Shown here piece after piece: positions 1-12,067 of a DNA stretch of 64,000 nucleotides. A model generated the notes under the pieces. The model did not search any database. It saw only the letters and a program-made list of their open reading frames with translations, and had not been told where the DNA came from. The stretch's first letter is position 1; every line of letters starts with the position of its first letter. Source of the stretch: Lacrimispora sinapis (GTDB taxonomy: Bacteria > Bacillota > Clostridia > Lachnospirales > Lachnospiraceae); the NCBI RefSeq assembly GCF_043633585.1, contig NZ_CP141832.1:2914001-2978000 (forward strand), written 5' to 3'. The position numbers were made by a program, and so were the translations under genes.

Positions 1-517
1 AATTCTGTGCTTTCCCCCATTCACACCCGGTATAATATTGATAATATTCCTTCCGTTTCTTATCCACTTCCCGAATTCTGTTTTCCATTGTATCAGGATC
101 TGTGCCGGTATTTAAAGAATTCATACGTTTCAACCGCTCTTCCATTTTAGCATACACAAATAGATCAATACTGTCCTCAAGCACCCTGTCCGCACAACGG
201 CCAACAATAATACACGGCCCCTGTTCCGCCAGCTTTTTGATTACACGGGCCTGAGCAAGAAAAACCTGATCAGACATCGGTATTTCATAAGAAAATGAAA
301 AAGGATGATAACTTTGCGGATCTAAGGAGTTCTGCAGTTCAGGTATATTTTCAAAATAACGCAAAAACTTTTCCTCTGACAGCCCACATTCCTCCGCTGA
401 CAGACCAATCAATTCCTTATCATAAAAAGGAACCTTCAGTTCTTCCGCCAGTTTGATACCCAATTCCCGACCCCCACTGCCAAATTCCCTGCTTATCGTT
501 ATCACTTTATCCAACAT
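1..517 (-). CDS. Cytidylate kinase-like family protein (3' end outside window)
   Basis: The gene runs off the left edge, so only the first 172 codons are seen. The reading frame starts at ATG 517, preceded by AAGGAGGAG at good spacing. The protein opens with a P-loop of the cytidylate-kinase-like type (SREFGSGGRELG, about residues 9-20) followed by FYDKELI, and later has a GRCADRVL segment with a following helix rich in R and E. This matches the AAA_26/Cytidylate_kin2 group common in Clostridia, which are probable nucleoside or nucleotide kinases of undefined substrate. They differ from the housekeeping Cmk in lacking the canonical CMP-binding insert. A promoter candidate lies about 200 bp upstream. 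Family assignment is fairly secure; the substrate is unknown. Confidence 0.75.
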   Translation of the reverse strand, partial: MLDKVITISREFGSGGRELGIKLAEELKVPFYDKELIGLSAEECGLSEEKFLRYFENIPELQNSLDPQSYHPFSFSYEIPMSDQVFLAQARVIKKLAEQGPCIIVGRCADRVLEDSIDLFVYAKMEERLKRMNSLNTGTDPDTMENRIREVDKKRKEYYQYYTGCEWGKAQN

Positions 518-719
518 ACGCTCCTCCTTATCTTACTCCCAGCAGACTTTTCTTCCGCCTTTCATAACTAAAAATTGTAAATTCTCAGATCATTGACGGA
601 AAAAACAAATTAATATTCGAGTTTAATTCCTGCTTAAAGTATGTTCGCTTCGTTTGATAAATCAACATCACTATAACCGAATTTATTCACATAGAAAAAT
701 AACTGTATAGCTTACTTCT

Positions 720-749
720 ATTATACATGATTTTTCCCAATTTTCACAA
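720..749 (-). promoter_or_regulatory. Candidate sigma-A promoter for the cytidylate-kinase-like gene
   Basis: Read on the minus strand, TTGTGA (749-744), an 18-bp spacer and a perfect TATAAT (725-720) face the kinase-like gene. This would give a leader of roughly 195 nt. The rest of 518-830 is AT-rich and shows no gene or clear structure. Confidence 0.45.
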
Positions 750-830
750 AAAATGATAAGTAAATTAAAAAAGTTATATTTTACCGTTTTTTTGATAATG
801 GTTTAATAATAAATTCGTGAACATGAACAC

Positions 831-866
831 AAAAAAGCAGATCTCCACCTGGAAATCTGCTTTTTA
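831..866 (-). terminator. Rho-independent terminator of the rRNA/tRNA-Gly operon
   Basis: The AAAGCAGAT arms (about 831-842 and 855-866) form a stem around a short loop. On the minus strand it is followed by a run of T, directly after tRNA-Gly. It closes the rrn transcription unit. Confidence 0.75.
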
Positions 867-880
867 CCTTCTGAATGAAG

Positions 881-953
881 AGCGCGAGACGGGACTCGAA
901 CCCGCGACCCCGACCTTGGCAAGGTCGTACTCCACCAACTGAGCCACTCGCGC
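881..953 (-). tRNA. tRNA-Gly (anticodon GCC)
   Basis: The minus strand gives a 73-nt cloverleaf. The acceptor arms are GCGCGAG/CTCGCGC, the D-arm lies around GGCTCAGTTGG, and the anticodon stem CGACC/GGTCG encloses TTGCCAA with anticodon GCC. The T-loop is GTTCGAGTC. No CCA is encoded. It sits about 90 bp after the 23S gene and before a terminator, so it is the last gene of the rRNA operon. Confidence 0.95.
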
Positions 954-1041
954 TTATCTTTGTTTCTTCCTTGGGCATATACCCTCAAAACCACACATTG
1001 TCTTATATCTTTCATCCGTTCTTTCTCTTACCTAAACCAAC

Positions 1042-3933
<2,892 letters not shown>

Positions 3934-4130
3934 AATTCGATGTTCACCTGCGGGTGCGGGCTACTTATCTAAGATACATAGCGTTGTATCTCTGGTCTTA
4001 GGTTTGTTCGTTTATCGTACGTCACGATAATTGAACGAGTTTTGTTTGGTTACATCGTTCGATGTAACACCTCGGATGTCTTGATATTGTCTTTTTGCAA
4101 AGACTTTATCTAGATATATTTCAATATGTG

Positions 4131-4143
4131 GTTTTCAAGGTAC
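4131..4143 (-). promoter_or_regulatory. boxA-like antitermination motif in the 23S leader
   Basis: The minus strand reads GTACCTTGAAAAC between tRNA-Ala and 23S. The same motif, with one change (GTACTTTGAAAAC), occurs in the 16S leader at 6545-6557. This matches the rrn leader boxA motif of Firmicutes, bound by NusB/NusE in antitermination. The rest of the 3934-4261 spacer holds no gene. Confidence 0.5.
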
Positions 4144-4261
4144 ATACTAATGATTGTTCATTCAGCAAAACTCACTTTCGTTTGTTAAGCTTCCTGAACG
4201 GCCTCACACTCAATTCAGCCTTCGCCTTTCGGCTCGTCTTTATGAAGTGGCTTTCGGCCAA

Positions 4262-4334
4262 TGGAGATGGAGAGATTCGAACTCTTGACCCCCTGCTTGC
4301 AAGGCAGGTGCTCTCCCAACTGAGCTACACCCCC
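4262..4334 (-). tRNA. tRNA-Ala (anticodon TGC)
   Basis: The minus strand gives a 73-nt cloverleaf starting GGGGGTGTAGCTCAG. The anticodon stem encloses CTTGCAA with anticodon TGC, and the T-loop is GTTCGAATC. The acceptor stem uses some G-U pairs and the base of the T-stem has an A-C mismatch. CCA is not encoded. It lies in the spacer between the 5S and 23S genes. Confidence 0.93.
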
Positions 4335-4342
4335 ATAAATAA

Positions 4343-4459
4343 TCTGGCACCCACCTGCTCTCCCATGCCGTTTCCAGCATAGTACCATCGGCCGCTTAAG
4401 TCTTAACCATCGTGTTCGAGATGGGAACGGGTGTTTCCCCTAAGCGCATCGGCACCAGA
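4343..4459 (-). rRNA. 5S ribosomal RNA, located between 16S and tRNA-Ala
   Basis: About 117 nt on the minus strand. The terminal stem TGGTGCC/GGGTGCCAG and the conserved CCGTTCCCATCTCGAAC core identify 5S rRNA. It lies downstream of 16S and upstream of tRNA-Ala and 23S, and no second 5S follows the 23S gene in this operon. The order is therefore 16S-5S-tRNA-Ala-23S instead of the usual 16S-23S-5S. Confidence 0.93.
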
Positions 4460-6219
<1,760 letters not shown>

Positions 6220-6591
6220 AAGCAAATAGTCTTTGAAAGCGGTCAGATATTTACCAGGAAGTCTGTTGGAAGCTCGCTTCCATAAGGACTTTCGGGTGAA
6301 TAGCTGAACATTTGCGAAGCAAATGGTAGCGAATGAAGCAAAGCTTCATGAGCGTACCGCTTGGACCTGCCAGTTTGTTCAATCCACGGTCAAAATCAAC
6401 TAACTAGCTAATTTATTTCCCGTTTTACTTGTTGTTTGGTTCGTATACAATTGCTTGTATTCGTTCTGAATTTCTCATTCAAAGCTGTTCAAACACAGCT
6501 TATTTATTAGAATTTTCAGGGTTTTACATACTGTTCAATCTTCTGTTTTCAAAGTACTTTTTGTGTTGTCTGCTTCAACAGCAACTCGTAT
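6220..6591 (-). other. 16S leader region with three small perfect hairpins
   Basis: This is the transcribed leader between the rrn promoters and 16S. It contains no coding gene. It holds TGGAAGC/GCTTCCA (about 6267-6282), CATTTGC/GCAAATG (6309-6325) and ATGAAGC/GCTTCAT (6333-6349), each with a 2-3 nt loop, plus the boxA-like motif at 6545-6557. Confidence 0.5.
6545..6557 (-). promoter_or_regulatory. boxA-like antitermination motif in the 16S leader
   Basis: The minus strand reads GTACTTTGAAAAC, 35 bp downstream of the P2 -10 element. It pairs with the near-identical motif before 23S (4131-4143) and fits the Firmicutes rrn boxA. Confidence 0.5.
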
Positions 6592-6620
6592 ATCTTATCA
6601 TTTATGGTTGTTTTTGTCAA
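6592..6620 (-). promoter_or_regulatory. rRNA operon promoter P2
   Basis: On the minus strand a perfect TTGACA (6620-6615), a 17-bp spacer and TAAGAT (6597-6592) lie about 370 bp before 16S. Together with P1 about 118 bp upstream it forms the tandem arrangement typical of growth-rate-regulated rrn operons. Confidence 0.75.
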
Positions 6621-6709
6621 CCATTTTTTTCATTTTCTTCAAAACATTTTCCATCGTTTCCCGATGTGTTTTGGAAGAAGTTTTGCCGCCGTTTCCAGCG
6701 GCGAATTAT

Positions 6710-6738
6710 ATCATACCAAAGCAGGCGACATTTGTCAA
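6710..6738 (-). promoter_or_regulatory. rRNA operon promoter P1
   Basis: On the minus strand a perfect TTGACA (6738-6733), exactly 17 bp of spacer, then TATGAT (6715-6710). It is the upstream member of the tandem rrn promoter pair. Confidence 0.75.
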
Positions 6739-6850
6739 CAATTATTTCAAATTTTTTAATACTTATTTTATTAACTAACTTAGAGCTTTTATGTCCTGTA
6801 GTTCAGATAACAAATGACTATGCATGGAAATCCATTTAAGGAAAGGTAAC

Positions 6851-7330
6851 GTAAACTTTTATACCTGTTTTTTTACTCTAATCTGTTTCATTCTACGTTT
6901 AATACGCTTTGGTGGGGTATAGCTTATGTTTGTAATTCTTTAGACTGCTATTGACTATCTTAATTTTCTTATGTCAGCTCTCTTATGCTTTAACCTGTTT
7001 TAATCAGCTTTGCCTTTGGGAATATACCTGAATTTTCTTTAGTCTACTTTGGTCTGTTTCAGTCTACGTTAGTCCCCCTTAATTTGCTTAGTATACTTTT
7101 ATCTGCTTTAATTGATTTTGTCTGCTTTAATTTACTTTGATCTTATTTATGTAATTTGTTCTCCATTAGTCTGGTTTGGTTATCCTCACCCCATTGAGGC
7201 ATCTTTGATCTATTTAGGTCTTCTTTTACCTACTTGACTTCTTACATCCTCTTGGGCCTTCTTTGATCCGACTGGGAACTCTGTGATATTCTTTTTGGGG
7301 GCCTTCTTTGATAATATTGACTCTACTTTA
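6851..7330. repeat. Degenerate 10-bp-phased repeat upstream of the rRNA promoters
   Basis: Written on the plus strand, the region falls into ten-base units such as AGTCTACTTT, GGTCTGTTTC, AGTCTACGTT, ATCTGCTTTA and TTTACTTTGA (best at 6991-7150). The units share a CT-x-x-TTT core that recurs every 10 bases, with slips of one base. The period is not a multiple of three and all frames are broken by stops, so it does not look coding. On the rRNA strand these are A-tracts phased with the DNA helix. Confidence 0.6.
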
Positions 7331-7690
7331 CATGCCATAAACACCTATGTTCGCGTTAAAAACCTGAATACAAGATCTACTGAACAAAGATTATTACAGA
7401 ACTGCCTTCTGAATGGTCAAGTATATTTCATAATTTAAAATAAATTTACAATAACTGTTCTTCGTCTAAGTTAAACATTGGCTTTATTATTGCATTTAAA
7501 ATGTTTTATACATCAACCATATAAATTCTAATGAACAATAAAAAATGGTGGTATACATTACATGCAAATTCCAGTATTTCTCCTGAAATTATTTTATTGA
7601 AAAAGCAAATAGCAATGTAATCATTATCAAAAGATTCTAAACTAAATGTTGTAAGTTGGTTTTAAGCATCCCCAACATTTTATAGGGCCG
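7331..7690. other. AT-rich intergenic region, nothing recognised
   Basis: The sequence between the phased repeat and the terminator of the transglycosylase operon is AT-rich. I see no convincing reading frame with a ribosome binding site, no RNA gene and no strong repeat. Confidence 0.4.
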
Positions 7691-7691
7691 C

Positions 7692-7737
7692 AAAAGAAAG
7701 GCCGCATGATAAGTTTTATTTCAACTTTTCATGCGGC
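7692..7737 (-). terminator. Terminator of the transglycosylase operon
   Basis: GCCGCATGA arms, extended by AAGTT/AACTT pairing, form a strong stem at 7701-7737. On the minus strand it is followed by CTTTCTTTT. It lies 12 bp past the stop of the 7749 gene. Confidence 0.8.
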
Positions 7738-7748
7738 TTTACCTATTA

Positions 7749-8561
7749 TTATATATTATACAGTGATCCAGTCATGGAATCTGATTCATTATGTTGATTT
7801 GCAATAGAATAAGAAGACATCTGCATTCTCAGCTTCATCAATTCTATCAAATAAAGATAATTCGTTTTATTGGTTAGAAGGGAGTTCTCCCCGGTTCCAT
7901 CTGACTGTTTGGTCATGGAACTAAGGGCTTGCATAAAATCGGTAATTTCATTTGTACTCTGCGGATCATAACCGTTATAATTTGACGCATGCGTTTGAAT
8001 GTAATTGTTTGTATTTTTAGAACTTTTTGAAAAATAAAACGAGGATTCCTTGGTTTCGTCAGAGCCGCCCATATAGTTCATGACTTTTTTTACATATTGC
8101 TGGGTCTCTTTAAAAGGTGGAATACCGCCGTACTTTTTTACATTGTTGCTTCCTGCATTATATGCCGCTAATGTAAGTTCCACATTTCCATTATATCGTT
8201 CTAAATTTTCTTTTAGATATTTGGCACCGCCCATAATATTGCTTCTGGCATCATAAGGGTTTGCCACTCCGAGAGATTTTGCTGTAGCGGGCATAAGCTG
8301 CATCACACCTGCTGCACCTTTTTGAGAAGTCGCTGAAGGATTGAAATTTGATTCAACCTTGGCAACCGCCTTTAAAAGTTTTTCCGGTATTCCATATTTA
8401 TTAGCCGCTTCGGTAAACATCGCGTCAAGATTTGCCGGTATGTTGGTTATTGACTTTAATACTTGTTTAAAATCTCCCCCAGATACTGATCCTGTATTTT
8501 CCGTCCGCCTTGTATTTGCTCTTGCAATTGCGGACAATCTTAACTGTTCTATTGTCGCCAA
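7749..8561 (-). CDS. Lytic transglycosylase (SLT domain) without signal peptide
   Basis: The 270-residue protein has a soluble lytic transglycosylase domain at about 50-165. The catalytic glutamate is in KVESNFNP (E70), followed by GAAGVMQLMPATA and AAYNAG, the family signature. These enzymes cleave the MurNAc-GlcNAc bond of peptidoglycan. There is no N-terminal signal peptide or membrane segment, only a polar stretch of about 40 residues. Either the flagellar export apparatus secretes it, as for rod-cap FlgJ-type proteins, or it leaves the cell another way. It is the last gene of a minus-strand group that begins with a FliK/FlhB-like pair, so a role in opening the wall for the rod is an inference. 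The C-terminal about 90 residues are not recognised. Confidence 0.85.
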   Translation of the reverse strand: MATIEQLRLSAIARANTRRTENTGSVSGGDFKQVLKSITNIPANLDAMFTEAANKYGIPEKLLKAVAKVESNFNPSATSQKGAAGVMQLMPATAKSLGVANPYDARSNIMGGAKYLKENLERYNGNVELTLAAYNAGSNNVKKYGGIPPFKETQQYVKKVMNYMGGSDETKESSFYFSKSSKNTNNYIQTHASNYNGYDPQSTNEITDFMQALSSMTKQSDGTGENSLLTNKTNYLYLIELMKLRMQMSSYSIANQHNESDSMTGSLYNI

Positions 8562-8590
8562 AATTCAGTCCTCCCGCCTTTTTGGGGCTT

Positions 8591-9649
8591 TTATGATACC
8601 CATTTCCCTGAAGCATCCACCCAGTAATCCCCTACGTTTGTGTTGCTTGCCATACTGCCGTCAGAATACAAATAATACCAGACTCCTGGCTGTGTCTGTA
8701 CCCAGCCGGTCATCATCTCACCGCCCTGTGGATTTAAGTAATACCACTTTCCATTTACGAACTGCCAGCCGGTGAGCAGTTTCCCGTCAGAAGGGCTTAA
8801 ATAATACCATCTTTGCCCAGACTGAAGCCAGCCAGTCTGACGAATTCCATTGCCATCAAAATAGTACCAGTCATTTAAAATCTGCTTCCAGCTGTTTTTC
8901 GGCACTCCGCCATCTTCCTGTTTGTAGGTATTGCCTTTCCAGGTTCCGGTCGTATCTCCGTCATATTCCATAAATACATCTTCCGAAGTGACATAATCCC
9001 CCTCTTTCATGTATTTGCGGTCTTCTGCAGTATAACCAATGGCCCGTACTTCATAATAATAATTTGCATCCTTATCCATATATTCAGAAAGATCGGCTAC
9101 ATTGGTTGAAACAGATATTCTTTTTTTCATCTTATCATCTGCATATAAAGCCACCTGATACCCTGTGGCAAATTCAACTTTTTTCCATACAGCTTTCGTC
9201 TTTTTGCTGTCGCTCCAGCCAGCTTGAGAGGTTCTGCCTAATTTCACCACCGGAACATAGTCAACCTTTACTTCCAGCGTATGATTATCAAGAGGTTTGG
9301 CTGAAACAAACTTCGCACCTGTAATCTTACATTCGGAGCGGTTATAGGATTCGGCAAACACCATGCTGTCTGAAGTAAGAATCACACTGACTCTTTCATT
9401 GGAAGCCGCTTTCCACTTACTGATATCTCTTTTCCAGAGAATATCCTGAATGGTAACTCCGGAAGTTGTCGTGGATATCTCAGGCATTAAAATCTCTTCA
9501 TCTCCATACTGGCTTTTAAACGTTAAGTTCAATTTCCGAATTACAATTGAATCAGCTGCATATGCTTTCAAAGGCATTAATAATGTCATTATAAAAACCA
9601 AAGCAGCAAATAATACCAGATACTGTTTTCTGTCATCTTTTCTTATCAT
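8591..9649 (-). CDS. Secreted cell-wall-binding repeat protein
   Basis: The start is ATG 9649, whose ATGA overlaps the stop of the upstream paralogue; an in-frame GTG lies 9 bp earlier. The protein (352 residues) has a signal peptide with a hydrophobic core (LVLFAALVFIMTLLM) ending in AYA. An Fn3-like middle follows (AVWKKVEFATGYQVALYA, then YYYEVRAIGY). The C-terminus carries about five choline-binding-type repeats of the pattern GWxxxxGxWYYLxxxGxMxTGW. Such repeats attach proteins non-covalently to wall teichoic or lipoteichoic acid. It is translationally coupled to the gene before it. A motility link is inferred from position and the upstream sigma-28-like site. Confidence 0.8.
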   Translation of the reverse strand: MIRKDDRKQYLVLFAALVFIMTLLMPLKAYAADSIVIRKLNLTFKSQYGDEEILMPEISTTTSGVTIQDILWKRDISKWKAASNERVSVILTSDSMVFAESYNRSECKITGAKFVSAKPLDNHTLEVKVDYVPVVKLGRTSQAGWSDSKKTKAVWKKVEFATGYQVALYADDKMKKRISVSTNVADLSEYMDKDANYYYEVRAIGYTAEDRKYMKEGDYVTSEDVFMEYDGDTTGTWKGNTYKQEDGGVPKNSWKQILNDWYYFDGNGIRQTGWLQSGQRWYYLSPSDGKLLTGWQFVNGKWYYLNPQGGEMMTGWVQTQPGVWYYLYSDGSMASNTNVGDYWVDASGKWVS

Positions 9650-11010
9650 TGCACCCACACTCCATCTTCATTGATCTGATATCCATCGATCACCGAGTTG
9701 ACTGCCATGGTTCCATCCTGATGAAAGAAGCGCCAATAACCGTCAACCTGCTGCCAGCCGGTCTTCATCACACCATCTTCTCCAGTATAATAAGTTTTAC
9801 CATTGCGGGTAAATAGACCTTTGAGCATGGCTCCCTCAAGGTTTGACTGAATGGTATTTAAATAATACCATCTGCCGGCCTGATTGATCCAGCCCTTCTG
9901 CATGGCTCCCTGGCTGTTAAAGAAATAATGGTAACCATCAATAACCTGCCAGTTGGTTGCCGCTGCTCCCTGAGGTGCTTCGTGTCCGTTATCCGGGTAA
10001 AAATAATACCAGGTATCATTGATTTTCTGCCAGCCGGTAAGCATCGCTCCGCTGGAATTCATGTAATATATATCAGAGCCTGATATATACCAGCCGGTTA
10101 CCATCTTTCCCGTCTCATCAAACCGGTACCATACATTATCCAGTGCCAGCCAGGAATTTGACTGAATCGTTCCATCCGCATACCGGTAATACCAGACTCC
10201 GGATCGCTCCTCCCAGCCATTATTTGCTTCCTTACTGCTGGTATTATCCTTGGTCCGATCAGGTTCTTTGCCTGTTCCGTCTGATACATCTCTGTCTCGG
10301 ATCACAAGTTCATCCGACTCAACCCAGTCGCTTTTTTTGCCATTTTTTAATTCATCCTGTTTGAACGGAACGGAGCGGATCTTGTAAGAGTAAGTTCCCT
10401 CCTCGGTCATATAGGGATAGAAATTATAGGTAGTAGTGGTTACCAATTCTTTTTTTAAGATAATTTTCTTTCCAAGATAAAGCCATAATTCATAGGCTCC
10501 GGATGTGTTATCTCCCTTTTCCCATACGGCCTGACCAAGCCTTGTATCCTTCCAGCCTACGTCTTCCGGCTCTGCATAAAGACCTTTGATCGGTTTCGTC
10601 CGCAGGGTTACAACCAAATCACTTCCTTCACGCTTGGCGCTGACATAAGTGCCTCCATTCACCTTTATCTTGGAGGCCTCATAAGATGATTTGAAATAGG
10701 CGTCAGATTCGCTGGAAGGGGTAATGGTAACGTTCATCTTGGGTTCTTCTCCAATGGTCATATCCTTGGAAGTCGAAGTCACCCATTCCGCATCTGTTAC
10801 ACGATACTGTTTGTTTCCGGAACTTACATAGCAGTCTGCTTCTTTTTTATCAATGCTTATATCCGGCAGCCGGTCTCCTGCCTCGATCTCAAGCTTGACT
10901 TTAATGTTAATCGAATTGATGGCTTCCGAAGCCATGGTTTTATCCGAGATGATGCACAGACAGAAGGCTGCCAGTATGCTTATTGCCATTGCCCGCCTTT
11001 GTTGTTTCAT
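9646..11010 (-). CDS. Secreted cell-wall-binding repeat protein (paralogue)
   Basis: The protein has 454 residues. It begins with a signal peptide (hydrophobic AISILAAFCLCII, then a likely cleavage after MAS). The middle resembles the neighbouring paralogue (DVGWKDTRLGQAVWEK, then YSYKIRSVPF), again Fn3-like. From about residue 270 it carries eight or so aromatic repeats (SGVWYYRYADG, DIYYMNSSGAMLTGW, GYHYFFNSQGAMQKGW), the CW_binding_1 family. ATG 11010 is preceded by AAGGAG. Both paralogues keep the N-terminal domain while repeat number differs, as expected after tandem duplication. The ligand of the N-terminal domain is unknown. Confidence 0.8.
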   Translation of the reverse strand: MKQQRRAMAISILAAFCLCIISDKTMASEAINSINIKVKLEIEAGDRLPDISIDKKEADCYVSSGNKQYRVTDAEWVTSTSKDMTIGEEPKMNVTITPSSESDAYFKSSYEASKIKVNGGTYVSAKREGSDLVVTLRTKPIKGLYAEPEDVGWKDTRLGQAVWEKGDNTSGAYELWLYLGKKIILKKELVTTTTYNFYPYMTEEGTYSYKIRSVPFKQDELKNGKKSDWVESDELVIRDRDVSDGTGKEPDRTKDNTSSKEANNGWEERSGVWYYRYADGTIQSNSWLALDNVWYRFDETGKMVTGWYISGSDIYYMNSSGAMLTGWQKINDTWYYFYPDNGHEAPQGAAATNWQVIDGYHYFFNSQGAMQKGWINQAGRWYYLNTIQSNLEGAMLKGLFTRNGKTYYTGEDGVMKTGWQQVDGYWRFFHQDGTMAVNSVIDGYQINEDGVWVQ

Positions 11011-11056
11011 TCAATCACTCCTTTGCTTAGCTAACGCACATCACAATACATAATTT

Positions 11057-11084
11057 TTATCGTCAAATCCTCCTATAAACATAA
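11057..11084 (-). promoter_or_regulatory. Candidate sigma-28 promoter for the cell-wall-binding genes
   Basis: The minus strand reads TTAT (11084-11081), 16 bp, then GACGATAA (11064-11057), close to the sigma-28 -10 element GCCGATAA. It lies about 46 bp before the start codon at 11010. The -35 is weak. Confidence 0.4.
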
Positions 11085-11088
11085 GCCA

Positions 11089-11715
11089 TTACTGGATATT
11101 TGTATTTTTCAGGTACTCAAATGATATTATTTTTCTTAACATAGACTCCTGATGCGCTGTCATATCCAAGAACCTGCTGCCATACCGGTAATACGGATTT
11201 CCAGCCTTATCTGAAAACTCTTTTTTCCACAGAATACAGCCTTTTAAACGAACGCAGCCAAATTTTGTTTCAAAGAGAAACGAAAAGGACTGCTCCTCCT
11301 TTAACTCCTCTTTGCACTCAAAACCTGCTCCTCCTGCACTTAAATCCTTTACTACCGCCTGGATATGTATTACCTTTCCTTCCTCGGTAAGGATTTCTAA
11401 TGTAACAGAATGTTGGACCCTGACTTTCATCGCCCGGCGCCTTTCCTCTTCACTGATCTGTTTATCGACCCTGCATGAAACCCGGTAAGTCAGGCCGTCT
11501 TCCTGCTTTACCCAACCGGACAAACGGCATTTACAGGTGACCAGCCCCTTAACTCCATCATAAAACACAACCATTGTTTCTGAGCCGATCTTACCAATAT
11601 CATCTTTTTGAACTATGAGTCCCATAATATCTTTCTCGCAGTCGACCACTTCCACTTCCGCAAGCAGACTTCCTGCAAATGAATAAATGGTAGCTTTTTT
11701 ACATTCTGCAAACAT
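11089..11715 (-). CDS. PilZ-domain c-di-GMP receptor (YcgR-like)
   Basis: ATG 11715 is used rather than an earlier in-frame codon at 11766, because 11715 follows the upstream stop by 4 bp with a GGGGGA binding site. The protein (208 residues) has an N-terminal YcgR-type beta domain (about 1-95). The C-terminal PilZ domain has its arginine motif within ERRRAMKVRV and the second motif in DLSAGGAG, the two determinants of c-di-GMP binding. YcgR proteins act on the motor or stator to slow swimming when c-di-GMP is high. Here it sits between an FlhB-like gene and cell-wall-binding proteins, so the effector could also be export or surface attachment. Confidence 0.8.
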   Translation of the reverse strand: MFAECKKATIYSFAGSLLAEVEVVDCEKDIMGLIVQKDDIGKIGSETMVVFYDGVKGLVTCKCRLSGWVKQEDGLTYRVSCRVDKQISEEERRRAMKVRVQHSVTLEILTEEGKVIHIQAVVKDLSAGGAGFECKEELKEEQSFSFLFETKFGCVRLKGCILWKKEFSDKAGNPYYRYGSRFLDMTAHQESMLRKIISFEYLKNTNIQ

Positions 11716-11719
11716 ATTC

Positions 11720-12067
11720 TTATTCCCCCGCTTCTGGTGATTCCGGCTTTTCCGGCTCTGAATCATCGGAGTTTTCTGTCATTAAATTTTCCTTTATGCC
11801 TGGTACATAATCCAGGAAATAAAGATAAATGTCAACAATTGCATGGTACAGTTCTTCCGGGACCTGGCTTCCAAGCTCAAGCTGAGTCAGGATGGTAGCC
11901 AAAGAATTATCTTCATAGACCGGTACACCGTTTTCATTGGCCGTCTCAACGATCTTCTCAGCCATGTAACCCATTCCTGATGCAACTATGACAGGTGCAA
12001 CATTCTTGGTGTCATCATATTTTAATGCGACCGCTTTTTTGTTTAGTGTATTCTTAAATTCTGACAT
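11720..12067 (-). CDS. Stand-alone FlhB C-terminal domain protein (YlqH-like)
   Basis: The protein has 115 residues. It aligns by eye with the part of FlhB after the NPTH cleavage site: AVALKYDDTKNVAPVIVASG against AVALRYNLEKDNAPMLVAKG in the FlhB of this window, and VPVYEDNSLA against VYVLENKPLA. The NPTH motif and all membrane segments are missing. It overlaps the preceding gene by 14 bp, so the two are co-translated. Bacillus subtilis has a matching ylqG-ylqH pair. The role is unknown; modulation of export substrate switching is the natural guess. Confidence 0.8.
   Translation of the reverse strand: MSEFKNTLNKKAVALKYDDTKNVAPVIVASGMGYMAEKIVETANENGVPVYEDNSLATILTQLELGSQVPEELYHAIVDIYLYFLDYVPGIKENLMTENSDDSEPEKPESPEAGE

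Noticed and set aside
6429..6839. Open frame of 136 codons on the plus strand in the rRNA leader
   Set aside because: It overlaps both TTGACA promoters and the leader of the rRNA operon, is very rich in F, L, S and C as expected from AT-rich non-coding DNA, and has no ribosome binding site.
6851..7330. Phased repeat as a coding repeat protein or a telomere-like array
   Set aside because: A 10-bp unit shifts frame each step, all frames contain stops, and the location is upstream of an rRNA promoter in a chromosomal context.
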